Positions 1 through 8,609 of a stretch of DNA of 64,000 nucleotides are shown here, piece by piece. Positions within the stretch are counted from its first letter, which is position 1. Each line of letters opens with the position of its first letter. This stretch comes from Thermosipho sp. (in: thermotogales) (GTDB lineage: Bacteria; Thermotogota; Thermotogae; Thermotogales; Fervidobacteriaceae), in assembly GCA_017656345.1 (NCBI GenBank), contig JACDNZ010000002.1, positions 1 through 64,000 on the forward strand, written 5' to 3'. A program made the position numbers and the translations under genes. A model generated the notes under the pieces. The model had not been told where the DNA came from and did no database searches. It was given only the letters and a program-made list of their open reading frames with translations.

Positions 1-1
1 T

Positions 2-193
2 ATTATTACTTTTCTACTAGGATTTCAGGTCTTTTCTGGAAATCTTTCTGCTGGGAAAGCAATAATGCTTCTTGTTTATGCTGAAAGAGTGCTTGACTAT
101 TCAAAAGTATATATTCAAGATACTGATTATATTTCATGGGCAATTGCAAGAGCAAAAATTGCATATAATGAATATTTAAAGGAGGAGAAATAA
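2..193 (+). CDS. C-terminal end of an ABC exporter membrane subunit (partial)
   Basis: An open frame enters from the left edge and ends at TAA just before the ABC ATPase gene. About 63 residues are visible. A hydrophobic stretch is followed by a segment around NLSAGKAIMLL and an amphipathic tail ending in NEYLKEEK. This resembles the last membrane helix and end of an exporter-type ABC transmembrane domain, where a short turn precedes the final helix. No nucleotide-binding domain follows in frame, because the ATPase is a separate gene one base downstream. The ATPase Shine-Dalgarno sequence lies inside the last codons of this gene, so the two are probably translated together. The assignment rests on the short tail and on context. 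Confidence 0.55.
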   Translation: MITFLLGFQVFSGNLSAGKAIMLLVYAERVLDYSKVYIQDTDYISWAIARAKIAYNEYLKEEK

Positions 194-194
194 T

Positions 195-947
195 ATGTTT
201 AAAAAACTTGAATTCATAAATGTGACTTTTGAATACGAAGGAAGAAAAATACTGGATAATTTTAATCTAGAGATAAGCCGCGGTGAAAAATTAGCGATAG
301 TAGGCTCAAGTGGCGAAGGAAAAACCACTTTGATAAGGCTTATTTTAAAGTATATAACCCCACATTCTGGAAAGATAATGGTAAATGAAAAGCCTCTATC
401 AGAATTTAAAAATTGGTACAAGATTCTTGGAGTTTTAAGTCAAAGAGCACATATATTTAATAGGTCGTTAAGAGACAACCTCCTTATTGCAAACCCCAAA
501 GCAACAGATAAAGAAATGTATGAAGCCCTTGAAAAAGCTGGTCTAAAAAAATTTATAAAGACTAGAACACTTGATTCTATTCTCGGAAGTGATGGAAGTT
601 ATATTTCAGGTGGAGAACGAACAAGAATAGCACTTGCAAGATTATTATTAAGAAATCCAGAACTTATTATTCTTGATGAACCACTTGAAGGTGTAGACAA
701 ACTTGTAGAAAAGGAAGTTATCGAAAATATAAAAGAATTTGTAAAAGACAAAACTCTTATTTTAATATCTCATAGTTTCAGCATCCTTTCATTAACCGAT
801 GAATTTGCAGTACTTGAAAATGGAAAAATTGTTGAAAAAGGAAAATATCATGAGCATTCAGATGAAAGTCTTTTAAAACAATTTTTTAGAGCAGAGCAGG
901 AATTAACGGAAAAGTTTAGAAAGGATGGTAATATATGGGAAAAATGA
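195..947 (+). CDS. ABC transporter ATP-binding protein, exporter type
   Basis: This 250-residue stand-alone nucleotide-binding subunit would hydrolyse ATP to drive export at the inner face of the membrane. The Walker A motif GSSGEGKTT is near residue 40. The Q-loop region follows (LGVLSQRAHIF), then the signature ISGGERTRIALARLLL, Walker B LIILDEP and the switch histidine in LISHS. The spacing is typical of exporter ABC domains. The ATG has a strong ribosome-binding site (AAGGAGGAG). The gene sits between two membrane-subunit genes and overlaps the downstream one by 13 bases, so one ATPase may serve two different membrane halves. The transported substrate cannot be told from the sequence. Confidence 0.9.
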   Translation: MFKKLEFINVTFEYEGRKILDNFNLEISRGEKLAIVGSSGEGKTTLIRLILKYITPHSGKIMVNEKPLSEFKNWYKILGVLSQRAHIFNRSLRDNLLIANPKATDKEMYEALEKAGLKKFIKTRTLDSILGSDGSYISGGERTRIALARLLLRNPELIILDEPLEGVDKLVEKEVIENIKEFVKDKTLILISHSFSILSLTDEFAVLENGKIVEKGKYHEHSDESLLKQFFRAEQELTEKFRKDGNIWEK

Positions 948-1870
948 TAAAATGGCTTTTTTTAAAAGTTCCCAAAAAGCTGGTAAATATGGTTATTTTA
1001 ATGAATATATTTGGAATATTTTCAAGTTTAATTATTTCATATAGCAATATTTTAAGTAAAAATGTAATAAATTATGCTATATCCATGGATAATAAATTTT
1101 TTCTAAGCAGTTTAACACTGGTAATAGCGGTTTTGTCAAGTCATATTTTATATACTCTTGGTGGAGGGTTTGTATCTTTCACCAAAGGTTGTTATCTAAA
1201 GTATCTTGGTGAATATTGTTATAAAAAAATTATGAATAAAGATTTTGTTGATTTTTCTAGAAAAACTCCAGCGTTTTACTCTGAAGTTTCATTAAGAACA
1301 ACTGAAAATTTATTATACATAATAGCTGATTATGATAATTCAGGTGGATTTGTATTTGCATTTAAAATAGCATTTTACATGATTACTATCTACACACTCG
1401 ATCGTATTTCAGGATTATCTATGGTGTTATTTGCTATTTTAATCTTACTTTCTTTGTGGGTAGCAAATAATTACTATTATAAGCGCGCAAAAATACTAAA
1501 AGACCAATTGTTAGAAATTAAATCATACGTTGCAGATATGTTCAAAGGAAAAGAAGAGATACAACTATTTGAAGCATACGATTTTGAAATAAACCTTTAT
1601 CAAAAAAGAACTGATTCTATGTGGAAATACAAAAGAAGATTATTTTTTATTGACGCTATTTTGAGTTTTTCTATTAGAGACTTTATTTCTGCAATATTCT
1701 ATCTTTTTGTTATATACCGTGGAATAATTCTAGGTAATGTTGGTTCATTTTATGCACTTTCAAATTTATTCTCATTAATTAGATATCAATTATTTATTTC
1801 AATTGGAATATGGGATAATATACGTTCAGGTATAACTGCTGCAAGACAACTTGAAGAAATTGTAGGATAA
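935..1870 (+). CDS. ABC exporter membrane subunit without its own ATPase domain
   Basis: This 311-residue membrane protein has about six hydrophobic segments arranged like an ABC exporter transmembrane domain. It ends with IRSGITAARQLEEIVG, which matches the point where the linker to the ATPase domain normally begins. No ATPase follows; the next gene encodes an unrelated small soluble protein. It is therefore either a natural half-subunit using the ATPase encoded just upstream, or the remains of a fusion that lost its ATPase. The start overlaps the ATPase stop, and a second in-frame ATG nine bases later is also possible. The coding frame is intact throughout. Confidence 0.75.
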   Translation: MGKMIKWLFLKVPKKLVNMVILMNIFGIFSSLIISYSNILSKNVINYAISMDNKFFLSSLTLVIAVLSSHILYTLGGGFVSFTKGCYLKYLGEYCYKKIMNKDFVDFSRKTPAFYSEVSLRTTENLLYIIADYDNSGGFVFAFKIAFYMITIYTLDRISGLSMVLFAILILLSLWVANNYYYKRAKILKDQLLEIKSYVADMFKGKEEIQLFEAYDFEINLYQKRTDSMWKYKRRLFFIDAILSFSIRDFISAIFYLFVIYRGIILGNVGSFYALSNLFSLIRYQLFISIGIWDNIRSGITAARQLEEIVG

Positions 1871-1931
1871 CCAAATGTCATATGATGAAACATATGTAAT
1901 ATAATTAAAAATAAATAATGGGGGTATTTAT

Positions 1932-2324
1932 ATGAACTTTTTTTACCTTGATATTGATAAAATAATGCCAAGTCAGTTATATATATCTAAAGAAAAGCTT
2001 AAAAATGTAATAAAATACATAAAAAATGAGGGTGTTGAAAACATTGAACCAATTCCCGTTAAACAAATTGGTGATACTATCTTCTATACAGACGGTCATA
2101 CAAGAGCATTTGCCCTCTGGAAAATGGGATTTAAGAAAATCAAAGTAGAATGGGAAACAGAAGAACTTGATTGGAAACTTTATCAAATTTGCATAGATTG
2201 GTGTAGAAATGAAAAAATAAGTAACATATCACACTTAAAAGTAATTTCACATAATCAATACAAAAAATTGTGGGTAAAAAGATGTGAAAACATGCACAGA
2301 CAGTTATACAACAATCAAACTTAA
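1932..2324 (+). CDS. ParB-like nucleotide-binding domain protein
   Basis: This 130-residue soluble protein resembles the ParB/sulfiredoxin N-terminal fold. An early segment predicts a site of the form I-P-V-K (EPIPVKQIG), followed by the conserved loop TDGHTRAFALWKMG, equivalent to the DGH-R motif that binds nucleotide in this superfamily. It has no helix-turn-helix DNA-binding part, so it is not a chromosome-partition ParB. A weak G-rich ribosome-binding site precedes the ATG. It follows the exporter genes after 61 bases and ends before a terminator, so it may be the last gene of that operon. Function unknown. Confidence 0.6.
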   Translation: MNFFYLDIDKIMPSQLYISKEKLKNVIKYIKNEGVENIEPIPVKQIGDTIFYTDGHTRAFALWKMGFKKIKVEWETEELDWKLYQICIDWCRNEKISNISHLKVISHNQYKKLWVKRCENMHRQLYNNQT

Positions 2325-2399
2325 TTATTCAAAAAATAAATTCTACAAAAAAATCAGGAGAAACTTAACTTTAAAAGCTTTCTTTTATAAAATTAAAAT

Positions 2400-2437
2400 C
2401 CCCAGAATGAAGTATTAATTCCATTCTGGGGGTTTTT
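2400..2437. terminator. Bidirectional intrinsic terminator
   Basis: A perfect 10-bp stem (CCCCAGAATG / CATTCTGGGG) with a 12-base loop is followed by a T run on the plus strand and by T-rich sequence on the minus strand. It lies between the convergent ParB-like and AraC-GGDEF genes and probably serves both. Confidence 0.85.
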
Positions 2438-2457
2438 ATTAATCAAACTTAAAATCT

Positions 2458-3297
2458 TTAATTAATTTTAAATCTATTTCTTCCTTCTCTTTTGGCATCA
2501 AGCATTGCATTTCTAGCATTTTCAATTACTTTCTCTTCTCCAAGTCCTGTATAAAACTCCGAAACTCCTATGGAAACTGAAATATCTAAAATTTTACCAT
2601 CAAATTCGATAGGGTCTTTCATTCTCTTTAAAATTTCCTGGGTCAAATTTTTCACAAAATTTAGATCTTTCTCTTTAATAATAACCATGAACTCATCACC
2701 TGCAATTCTTATTACATCGCTTTCAATTGAATATTTTTCCAATACTTCCTTTATTCTTTTTGATACTTCAATCAACACAAAATCCCCAGCTTTTCTTCCA
2801 AAATTTTCATTGATATCTGCAAAACGATCAATATCTACATCAAGAATATATCCCCCTTCAAGACTTTTCAAAATTTTCATTACTTCACCATTTTCCATTT
2901 CTTTCATAAATTCACCTCCATCCAGATAATTTAGAACTAAATTGATTTTTGGAAAAACATTTACATAAATACCATTTTTTCTGTACTGAGTTGGTGACAT
3001 GTAAAATATTTTTTTAAAAGCCCTTGAAAATTGCTCATATCCAGAATAGCCGTATTTTAAAGCTATATTTAAAATACTATCGTCAGTAAAAATCAAATCT
3101 TTCGCGGCTAGTGACATGCGTCTTTTAATTATATATTCCTTTACAGTGAAACCAAATAAATTCTTAAAAAGTTTAGAATAGAGTGAAACTGACATATGAG
3201 CACTTTTAGCAATATCCTCAAGATAAATTTCTTCAAGTAAATTCTCTTCTATGTAATTTATCGAATTTTTAATGCAATCGATAACCATATTATTCAT
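2458..3297 (-). CDS. AraC-type DNA-binding domain fused to a GGDEF diguanylate cyclase
   Basis: The track starts at 3408, but an ATG at 3297 is preceded by AAGGAAGGG at good spacing, and the 37 extra residues look non-coding; 279 residues is therefore preferred. The N-terminal 110 or so residues carry the two helix-turn-helix motifs of AraC regulators (LEDIAKSAHMSVSLYSKLFKNLFG, then the IALKYGYSGYEQFSRAFKKIF segment). The C-terminal 150 residues are a GGDEF domain with active-site loop RIAGDEF. The first glycine is alanine, a substitution found in active cyclases. An inhibitory RxxD site is not visible. The protein would join promoter binding to c-di-GMP synthesis, an uncommon architecture without a receiver domain. 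Its targets are not evident. Confidence 0.85.
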   Translation of the reverse strand: MNNMVIDCIKNSINYIEENLLEEIYLEDIAKSAHMSVSLYSKLFKNLFGFTVKEYIIKRRMSLAAKDLIFTDDSILNIALKYGYSGYEQFSRAFKKIFYMSPTQYRKNGIYVNVFPKINLVLNYLDGGEFMKEMENGEVMKILKSLEGGYILDVDIDRFADINENFGRKAGDFVLIEVSKRIKEVLEKYSIESDVIRIAGDEFMVIIKEKDLNFVKNLTQEILKRMKDPIEFDGKILDISVSIGVSEFYTGLGEEKVIENARNAMLDAKREGRNRFKIN

Positions 3298-3456
3298 GTT
3301 TATCCCTTCCTTTTGATTTTCTAAAAATATTATAAACAAAAATTCATCTATAAATATGACTTTTTTTACACAGTTATTTTTTATTAAAACCTCAATTAAT
3401 ATTGGCATTGTTTTTTAATCATACGATATTTCTCAGATATTCCTGTTAAAACAAAA

Positions 3457-3473
3457 GACCCCTTGACGGGGTC
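3457..3473 (-). terminator. Intrinsic terminator of the methyltransferase gene
   Basis: A GACCCC / GGGGTC stem with a 5-base loop is followed, reading the minus strand, by a T-rich tract (TCTTTTGTTTTAA). It lies about 30 bases after the stop codon of the methyltransferase gene. Confidence 0.75.
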
Positions 3474-3504
3474 AAAATTTTTTTGAAACATTCTCTTTTT
3501 ATCC

Positions 3505-4257
3505 TTATACTTTTTTTGCAACAAGTCTAATAAAACCGACATATTCACCTTTGTCTTTTTTCAAAATAGCTGTATCATCAGGCCAGGGATTTTTCCCAAA
3601 TGTATCCTGGGCTTCTTTCCATTTAATGTATAAATCACATCCATCTGGCATTGTATCTGCTACTTCAATTTTAACCAAACCTGTTCTATCCCATAACTTT
3701 CTCCACCAGTCAACTGTATGCCAGCTCCAACAATCTTGTCCCCAGAAATCCTTCAGATGTTCTGGTACACCATTTTCAAATTCTTTCATCAAACCCGGTA
3801 TAACTATTCCAATAACTCCACCTGGTACAAGAAACTTTTGTAAATAATTAAGGTATAAATCATCAGTTCCAAAATAAATATATGAATCAATGCTCAAGAT
3901 TGCATCAAAAAATTCTTCCGCAAACGGTAAATTTCTCGCATCACCATGTATAGGATATACCTTATTTTCAACTTTTTCTTTTTTAATTCTTTTCCAATTT
4001 TCTGTTGGATCAACCCACAAATCATATGACCATACTTCTACATTAAATTCTTTTGCAAGAAAAATGCTCGAAATTGCTTTTCCACTACCTAAATCAAGAA
4101 CCCTCATACCAGGCTTTAAATCGATTTTTTCACATAACCACTCACACAACCACAAAACATTTGGTCCCATAGAATTTTCAATAATCCACTCAGGATCGTA
4201 CTTGTTTGATAATGGAAATTTTTCATTATATAAAATATTTATTTTCTCATCTTTCAT
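3505..4257 (-). CDS. Class I SAM-dependent methyltransferase
   Basis: This soluble protein of about 250 residues has a Rossmann-type methyltransferase fold. Motif I is VLDLGSGKAISSIFLAKEF, an acidic residue ends strand 2 (YDLWVDPT), the motif II region reads GDARNLPFAEEFFDAILS, and a PGG turn follows (LVPGGVIGI). The track begins at 4272, but GGAGGAG sits directly before the ATG at 4257, so the shorter start is used. A tryptophan-rich segment (WGQDCWSWHTVDWWRKLW) probably lines the acceptor pocket. The substrate is unknown; the nearest recognisable relatives are small-molecule methyltransferases. It stands between lactate dehydrogenase and its own terminator and may be transcribed alone. Confidence 0.8.
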   Translation of the reverse strand: MKDEKINILYNEKFPLSNKYDPEWIIENSMGPNVLWLCEWLCEKIDLKPGMRVLDLGSGKAISSIFLAKEFNVEVWSYDLWVDPTENWKRIKKEKVENKVYPIHGDARNLPFAEEFFDAILSIDSYIYFGTDDLYLNYLQKFLVPGGVIGIVIPGLMKEFENGVPEHLKDFWGQDCWSWHTVDWWRKLWDRTGLVKIEVADTMPDGCDLYIKWKEAQDTFGKNPWPDDTAILKKDKGEYVGFIRLVAKKV

Positions 4258-4318
4258 TTTATTCTCCTCCATAAGTATTCATATAAAACAGCATCAAATA
4301 TTACTCTTCAACTAAACG

Positions 4319-5233
4319 TTATATTTCATTTACCTCTGAAAGATACTTTTTAATTATATTCTTTGATCTTTCAAATAACATTTTTTCCTTTTCATCCATT
4401 TGTATATTAACAATTCTTTCTACTCCATCTCTACCTACTATTGCAGGAAATCCAATATACAAATCATCTAAAAAAATTGACGGTGTCCAAACTTTTTTCT
4501 CGTCTTTATAAATACTTTCAACAAACGCTGCTGTTACTGCACCTATTGCAAGATTCGTTGCTCCTTTTTTCTCAATAATTGTATATGCAGCATTTCTTGT
4601 CTCTTCAAATAACCTTTCTAATGGCGTACAGTTCTTTATTTTGCACTTTTTACAAAAATTTCTTATATCAACTCCACCTATTGTTGCACTACTCCAAATC
4701 ATCAGCTCACTGTCACCATGTTCACCAACAATGTATGCATGAATACTTGTTGGTGAAACCTTGCATTGCCTTGAAACCAATGAACGAAATCTCGAGGTAT
4801 CTAATATTGTTCCTGTGCCAATAACTCTATTAAATGCTATACCTGTTTCTTTCCATAGAACGTATGTCAAAACATCAACAGGATTTGTAACATTAATAAC
4901 TATACTTTCCTTTGCGTATAAAACTATTTTTTTCGCAATATCTTTTATTATAGCTGTATTTCTTTTTGTTAAATCAAGGCGTGTTTCACCGGGATTCTGA
5001 GAGGCTCCAGCAGTTATAATTACAAAATCACTACCCTGCATATCTTGAAAATCCCCAGCATAAATACTACATCTTTTAAACATTGGAGTACTGTGATACA
5101 AATCTAACGCTTCACCTTCAGCCCTCTGAAAATTTTTATCTATTATTACCATCTCATCAACTATCTTTTTATGTAACAAAGAAAAAGCAATACTTATTCC
5201 CACTCTGCCTGCACCTATTATCGATACTTTCAC
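4319..5233 (-). CDS. ldh: L-lactate dehydrogenase
   Basis: This cytoplasmic enzyme reduces pyruvate to L-lactate with NADH and recycles NAD+ from glycolysis. The 304 residues include the NAD-binding GAGRVG at the N terminus, the substrate loop ASQNPGETRLDL and the catalytic histidine motif GEHGDSE. Glutamine in the loop (SQNPGE) is the lactate-type residue; malate dehydrogenases carry arginine there. The sequence closely resembles Thermotoga Ldh as I remember it. Translation starts at GTG, preceded by AAGGGGGT. The neighbouring HD-GYP regulator begins 56 bases after the start region on the same strand, leaving room for a promoter. Confidence 0.95.
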   Translation of the reverse strand: MKVSIIGAGRVGISIAFSLLHKKIVDEMVIIDKNFQRAEGEALDLYHSTPMFKRCSIYAGDFQDMQGSDFVIITAGASQNPGETRLDLTKRNTAIIKDIAKKIVLYAKESIVINVTNPVDVLTYVLWKETGIAFNRVIGTGTILDTSRFRSLVSRQCKVSPTSIHAYIVGEHGDSELMIWSSATIGGVDIRNFCKKCKIKNCTPLERLFEETRNAAYTIIEKKGATNLAIGAVTAAFVESIYKDEKKVWTPSIFLDDLYIGFPAIVGRDGVERIVNIQMDEKEKMLFERSKNIIKKYLSEVNEI

Positions 5234-5289
5234 ATTTTACCCCCTTAAATTGTTTTAAATTTAAATCTTAAGAATTTTCATACCATAGA

Positions 5290-6363
5290 CTATTTAAAAT
5301 GATCCAATAAAAAATTCTTTTCGCAGCCGTAATTTTTCTTATAATATTCCATTATCTCATTTTTTAATTTTAAAAATTTTTCCACCAGCACTGGATTATA
5401 AAGTATTCCAGCATTTTTCTCAATTTCATAAAAACCTTCTATATATGGCCGTTTATCTTTATATGGCCGTTTTGACACAATTGCATCAAAACTATCAGCA
5501 ATAGCCACTATTTGTCCGGAAATTGGTATTTCATTTTCCTTCAATCCCCTTGGATATCCCTTCCCATTCCATCTTTCATGATGAGTTAAAGCTATTTCTG
5601 CAGCTAACTTTAAAATTGGGTTTTTAGCTCTTTCCAACATTTTATAACCTATTATTGTATGTTGCTTCATTATTTCCCATTCATCAACTGTAAGTTTATC
5701 TGATTTTAATAATATTGCATCAGGTATACCTACTTTACCAATATCATGCAAAGGTGCTGCAAACTGTATCTCACTTACAAAAGAATGTGATAATCCAATT
5801 TCCTGGGCTAATTTTCCACTGAGCCAACCAATCCTCATTGTATGATCATGTGTTTCATAATCTCGGTATTCAGAAATATTGTATAACAACTGAATTGCCT
5901 CTATAATCAAGTTATCTTTTGTTTTTTCATAATCCTTTATTTTCTTTGTTAATTCAGTTAAGCTCTTGGCATATTTTGAATAGTATTTGTATTTAGATTT
6001 GTAAAATTGAAAATACTTTTTGATTAGTTTAAGTTTCAAATCAATTTCTTTAGAATTAATAGGTTTCTCTACAAAATCATCAAAACCAGCTTCAGCAATT
6101 TCCTCAATCTTTACTTCATTAAAATCTGTTAATGCAATTATTATCACAGGAATTTGTCTCTCTCTAATTAATCTTATTGTTTCTATACCGTTCATTCCCG
6201 GCATTTGTATATCCATAAAGATCAGATCAAAAGAATTCTGTTCCAATAATTCACAGGCTTCCTCACCGTTTGAAGCTTCATAAACTTCATAATTTTTGCT
6301 GTGTAAATAAGTGGAGAGGAACTTTTTTATTTCATCATTATCATCAACTACCAATATTTTCAT
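5290..6363 (-). CDS. Response regulator with HD-GYP phosphodiesterase domain
   Basis: A receiver domain occupies roughly residues 1-120, with acidic pocket VVDDND, phospho-acceptor aspartate in MDIQMPGMNG and lysine in EKPI. It is joined through a charged helical linker to an HD-GYP domain (about residues 155-340) with HDIGK, HHERWNGKGYP and a late DSFDAI motif. Such proteins cleave c-di-GMP when phosphorylated. The track start is TTG at 6366; the ATG at 6363 has better spacing to AGGAGGGG. No histidine kinase lies in the window, so its partner is elsewhere. It is transcribed alone on the minus strand from a probable extended -10 promoter. Confidence 0.9.
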   Translation of the reverse strand: MKILVVDDNDEIKKFLSTYLHSKNYEVYEASNGEEACELLEQNSFDLIFMDIQMPGMNGIETIRLIRERQIPVIIIALTDFNEVKIEEIAEAGFDDFVEKPINSKEIDLKLKLIKKYFQFYKSKYKYYSKYAKSLTELTKKIKDYEKTKDNLIIEAIQLLYNISEYRDYETHDHTMRIGWLSGKLAQEIGLSHSFVSEIQFAAPLHDIGKVGIPDAILLKSDKLTVDEWEIMKQHTIIGYKMLERAKNPILKLAAEIALTHHERWNGKGYPRGLKENEIPISGQIVAIADSFDAIVSKRPYKDKRPYIEGFYEIEKNAGILYNPVLVEKFLKLKNEIMEYYKKNYGCEKNFLLDHFK

Positions 6364-6462
6364 CAATTCCCCTCCTGAAAAACAAACAACCTCCCGGAAT
6401 CCTTATTAATATTATGATACATTTTGAAGTCGATTGTTTAACATCCCTAACTCACTTTATAA

Positions 6463-6471
6463 ATTATAACA
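6463..6471 (-). promoter_or_regulatory. Extended -10 promoter for the HD-GYP response regulator
   Basis: On the minus strand the element reads TGTTATAAT, matching the TGnTATAAT extended -10 consensus, about 100 bases before the start codon. A poor -35 (TTGATT with long spacing) lies upstream. Inference from sequence only. Confidence 0.45.
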
Positions 6472-6521
6472 TAAATTGTATATCTTAAATCAATAGTTTC
6501 AAAAACATTATTCTAAAATTT

Positions 6522-7658
6522 TTATTCGCCACCTTGATCTTCAATGATTTTTGTGGGTTCGGTTTCATATATTCTCTTTCCTTTTATAACTCCATTTTTA
6601 ATTTCTTCATTTGCATTTCTAATCGTTGTGATAGCCTTTTCAATAGTTTCGGCTTTCTTATTTATTTTTTCAATAATCTGCATCAATGATTCAATTATCT
6701 GCTTGTATTTTCCTATATCACCTTCTTCTTTTAAGCGAATATATCTATCTTGTAATGTATGTGCAACAACGAAAACATCTTTATAACTACACACATACAC
6801 GTTATTTTCTCTACCAAGACCAACAAGTTCCGGAGCAATATCCAATACAGCTTCTGGTACTACCAATATACAACTATCAATAGTGTTGATGAGGTTCTGA
6901 TATTTTTGGACTCTTTTAATTTCTTTCTTTACTTTATTTACTATTTCTTTCCTAAATTTTTCTCTTTCATTTACGTCTTCCGCTTCATTATATTTCTTCA
7001 AAACCTCAAATACATCGGGCATCTTAGAATCAATTGGTATAAATTTTCCATCACCTAAATCCCATGCAAACTCAACTTCTCCATTTTCAGTTTTAAGATT
7101 GGTCTTTATAAGTCCAACCTTTATTGACTCTTTAACAGCTTCCTTTAGTAATACCTCACCTGTCATCCCCCGGGTCTTTGTACCAGAAATTGTTTTAGTA
7201 AATATTGAAATCATTCTTTTCATATCTTCAATCTGTGCATCTCGCCTTTTTTCAATTTCTTCTCTGGACTTTCCTTGTTCAAGTAAAAATTGTTCTGTAT
7301 TTTTCTTTTGCTCCTCAAAGAAAGTTTTCATTTGAGCCACAAGCTCTTTAATTCTCTTATCTTTTTCCTCATCTATCTTTATTGTCTTCTCACTTAATTC
7401 TGAAAATAATTTTTGAGTATTTTCAATAAAATCTTTAAATCTTTTTTCCCGCTCTTCATTTAATTTTTCTCTTTGTTCTTCTGCTCGCATTCTAGCTTTT
7501 TCAATTTCCTCATACTTTGTCTTTAACTCAGCAATTTGTATTGACAAACTGTTAATAGTTGAGAGTTGATTTGAAAACTCTTCTGAATGGTATGTTTTGT
7601 ATTTTCCAATAAAATATCCAAAAATAACACCAATTACCATACCAATCAATAAATACAT
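6522..7658 (-). CDS. rmuC: RmuC-family DNA recombination protein
   Basis: An N-terminal membrane helix (YLLIGMVIGVIFGYFIG) is followed by a long coiled coil (roughly residues 30-160) rich in E, K and R. A C-terminal RmuC nuclease-like domain then contains TRGMTGEVLL, a hydrophobic-acidic strand (EFAWDLGDGKFIPIDSKMP) and KEIKRVQKYQ. In E. coli, RmuC limits recombination at inverted repeats, but its biochemistry is poorly defined. The track start is a GTG at 7682. The ATG at 7658 has GGGTGA at suitable spacing and puts the membrane helix at the extreme N terminus, so it is preferred. The gene is divergent from the AlkD-like gene. Confidence 0.85.
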   Translation of the reverse strand: MYLLIGMVIGVIFGYFIGKYKTYHSEEFSNQLSTINSLSIQIAELKTKYEEIEKARMRAEEQREKLNEEREKRFKDFIENTQKLFSELSEKTIKIDEEKDKRIKELVAQMKTFFEEQKKNTEQFLLEQGKSREEIEKRRDAQIEDMKRMISIFTKTISGTKTRGMTGEVLLKEAVKESIKVGLIKTNLKTENGEVEFAWDLGDGKFIPIDSKMPDVFEVLKKYNEAEDVNEREKFRKEIVNKVKKEIKRVQKYQNLINTIDSCILVVPEAVLDIAPELVGLGRENNVYVCSYKDVFVVAHTLQDRYIRLKEEGDIGKYKQIIESLMQIIEKINKKAETIEKAITTIRNANEEIKNGVIKGKRIYETEPTKIIEDQGGE

Positions 7659-7900
7659 CAACAATTCACCCACACAAATCACCCCGCAATTATTTGTTTA
7701 TCTTTTATTTCCCAATATATAGTTTCCATAAAGTTTAAAGATGTGTAAAAGCTTAACATAAATTCACTTTTACAATTAACATCACCTAAAAATAAGCAAT
7801 AATTAAAATCTGTCACCTGAATTAACGTGTTTTCAAAATTAATTCTACCATATATGTTAAACTAAATAATGAAAAATTCAGAATATTGGTGGTGATATTT

Positions 7901-8608
7901 TTGAAAAAAGTTGACCAAAATTTATCAAATTTAATTAATGAAATTAGAGAAAAGAAAGATGAAACAAAAGCAAAATTTCTTGAAAAATACTTTAAAGCAT
8001 TTCCAGGAGGGTATGGGGAAGGAGATAAATTTTTAGGGATAAAAGTCCCAATTCTGAGAAAAATAGCAAAAAAATACGCAAATATTTCTTTTGAAGATGT
8101 AGAGCAATTACTCAAATCAGAATATCATGAAGAAAGGTTAATTGCCCTTTTTATTTTAATTTACAAATCAAAAGAAAACCTGGAGAAAGCTGTTGAAATA
8201 TACCTAAACAATCTTGATGTAATCAACAACTGGGATTTAATTGATACAACTGCTCCAAAAATATTGGGACCTTACTTTAAAAACAAAGATAAATCTTTAC
8301 TGTACGAATTTGCAAAATCATCTAATATCTGGAAACAAAGAATTGCTATTCTAACAACATTTCATTACATAAAAGAAGGTGATTTTAATGATGCTTTGAA
8401 AATTATTGAAATATTACTTTTAGAAAAACACGATCTAATTAACAAAGCAACTGGATGGGCATTAAGAGAAATTGGAAAAAAAGACAAAAACACATTACTA
8501 GATTTCATTAAAAAACGCTACAATAAACTGTCAAGAACAACCCTGAGATACGCAATTGAAAGATTTGATGAAACGGAAAGAAAAAATATCCTAAAAGGAA
8601 TATTTTAG
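7901..8608 (+). CDS. AlkD-like DNA alkylation repair protein
   Basis: A 235-residue all-helical HEAT-like protein of the DNA alkylation repair family. These glycosylases remove bulky cationic alkylated bases without flipping them. Recognisable features are FPGGYGEGDKFLGIKVPILRKIAKKY near the N terminus, the HEERLIALFIL helix, and INNWDLIDTTAPKILG followed by SSNIWKQRIAIL, a typical pattern. A TTG at 7901 has GGTGGTGA five bases upstream and is preferred over the track TTG at 7886, which overlaps that ribosome-binding site. The stop lies one base from the stop of the convergent permease gene, with no terminator between them. Confidence 0.85.
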   Translation: MKKVDQNLSNLINEIREKKDETKAKFLEKYFKAFPGGYGEGDKFLGIKVPILRKIAKKYANISFEDVEQLLKSEYHEERLIALFILIYKSKENLEKAVEIYLNNLDVINNWDLIDTTAPKILGPYFKNKDKSLLYEFAKSSNIWKQRIAILTTFHYIKEGDFNDALKIIEILLLEKHDLINKATGWALREIGKKDKNTLLDFIKKRYNKLSRTTLRYAIERFDETERKNILKGIF

Positions 8609-8609
8609 T

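Noticed and set aside
5443-5472. Near-tandem 12-base repeat (ATATGGCCGTTT twice, 18 bases apart) in the HD-GYP response regulator
   Set aside because: It encodes KRPYKDKRPY, but the spacing of surrounding HD-GYP motifs is normal, so no insertion is implied; probably chance similarity of codons.
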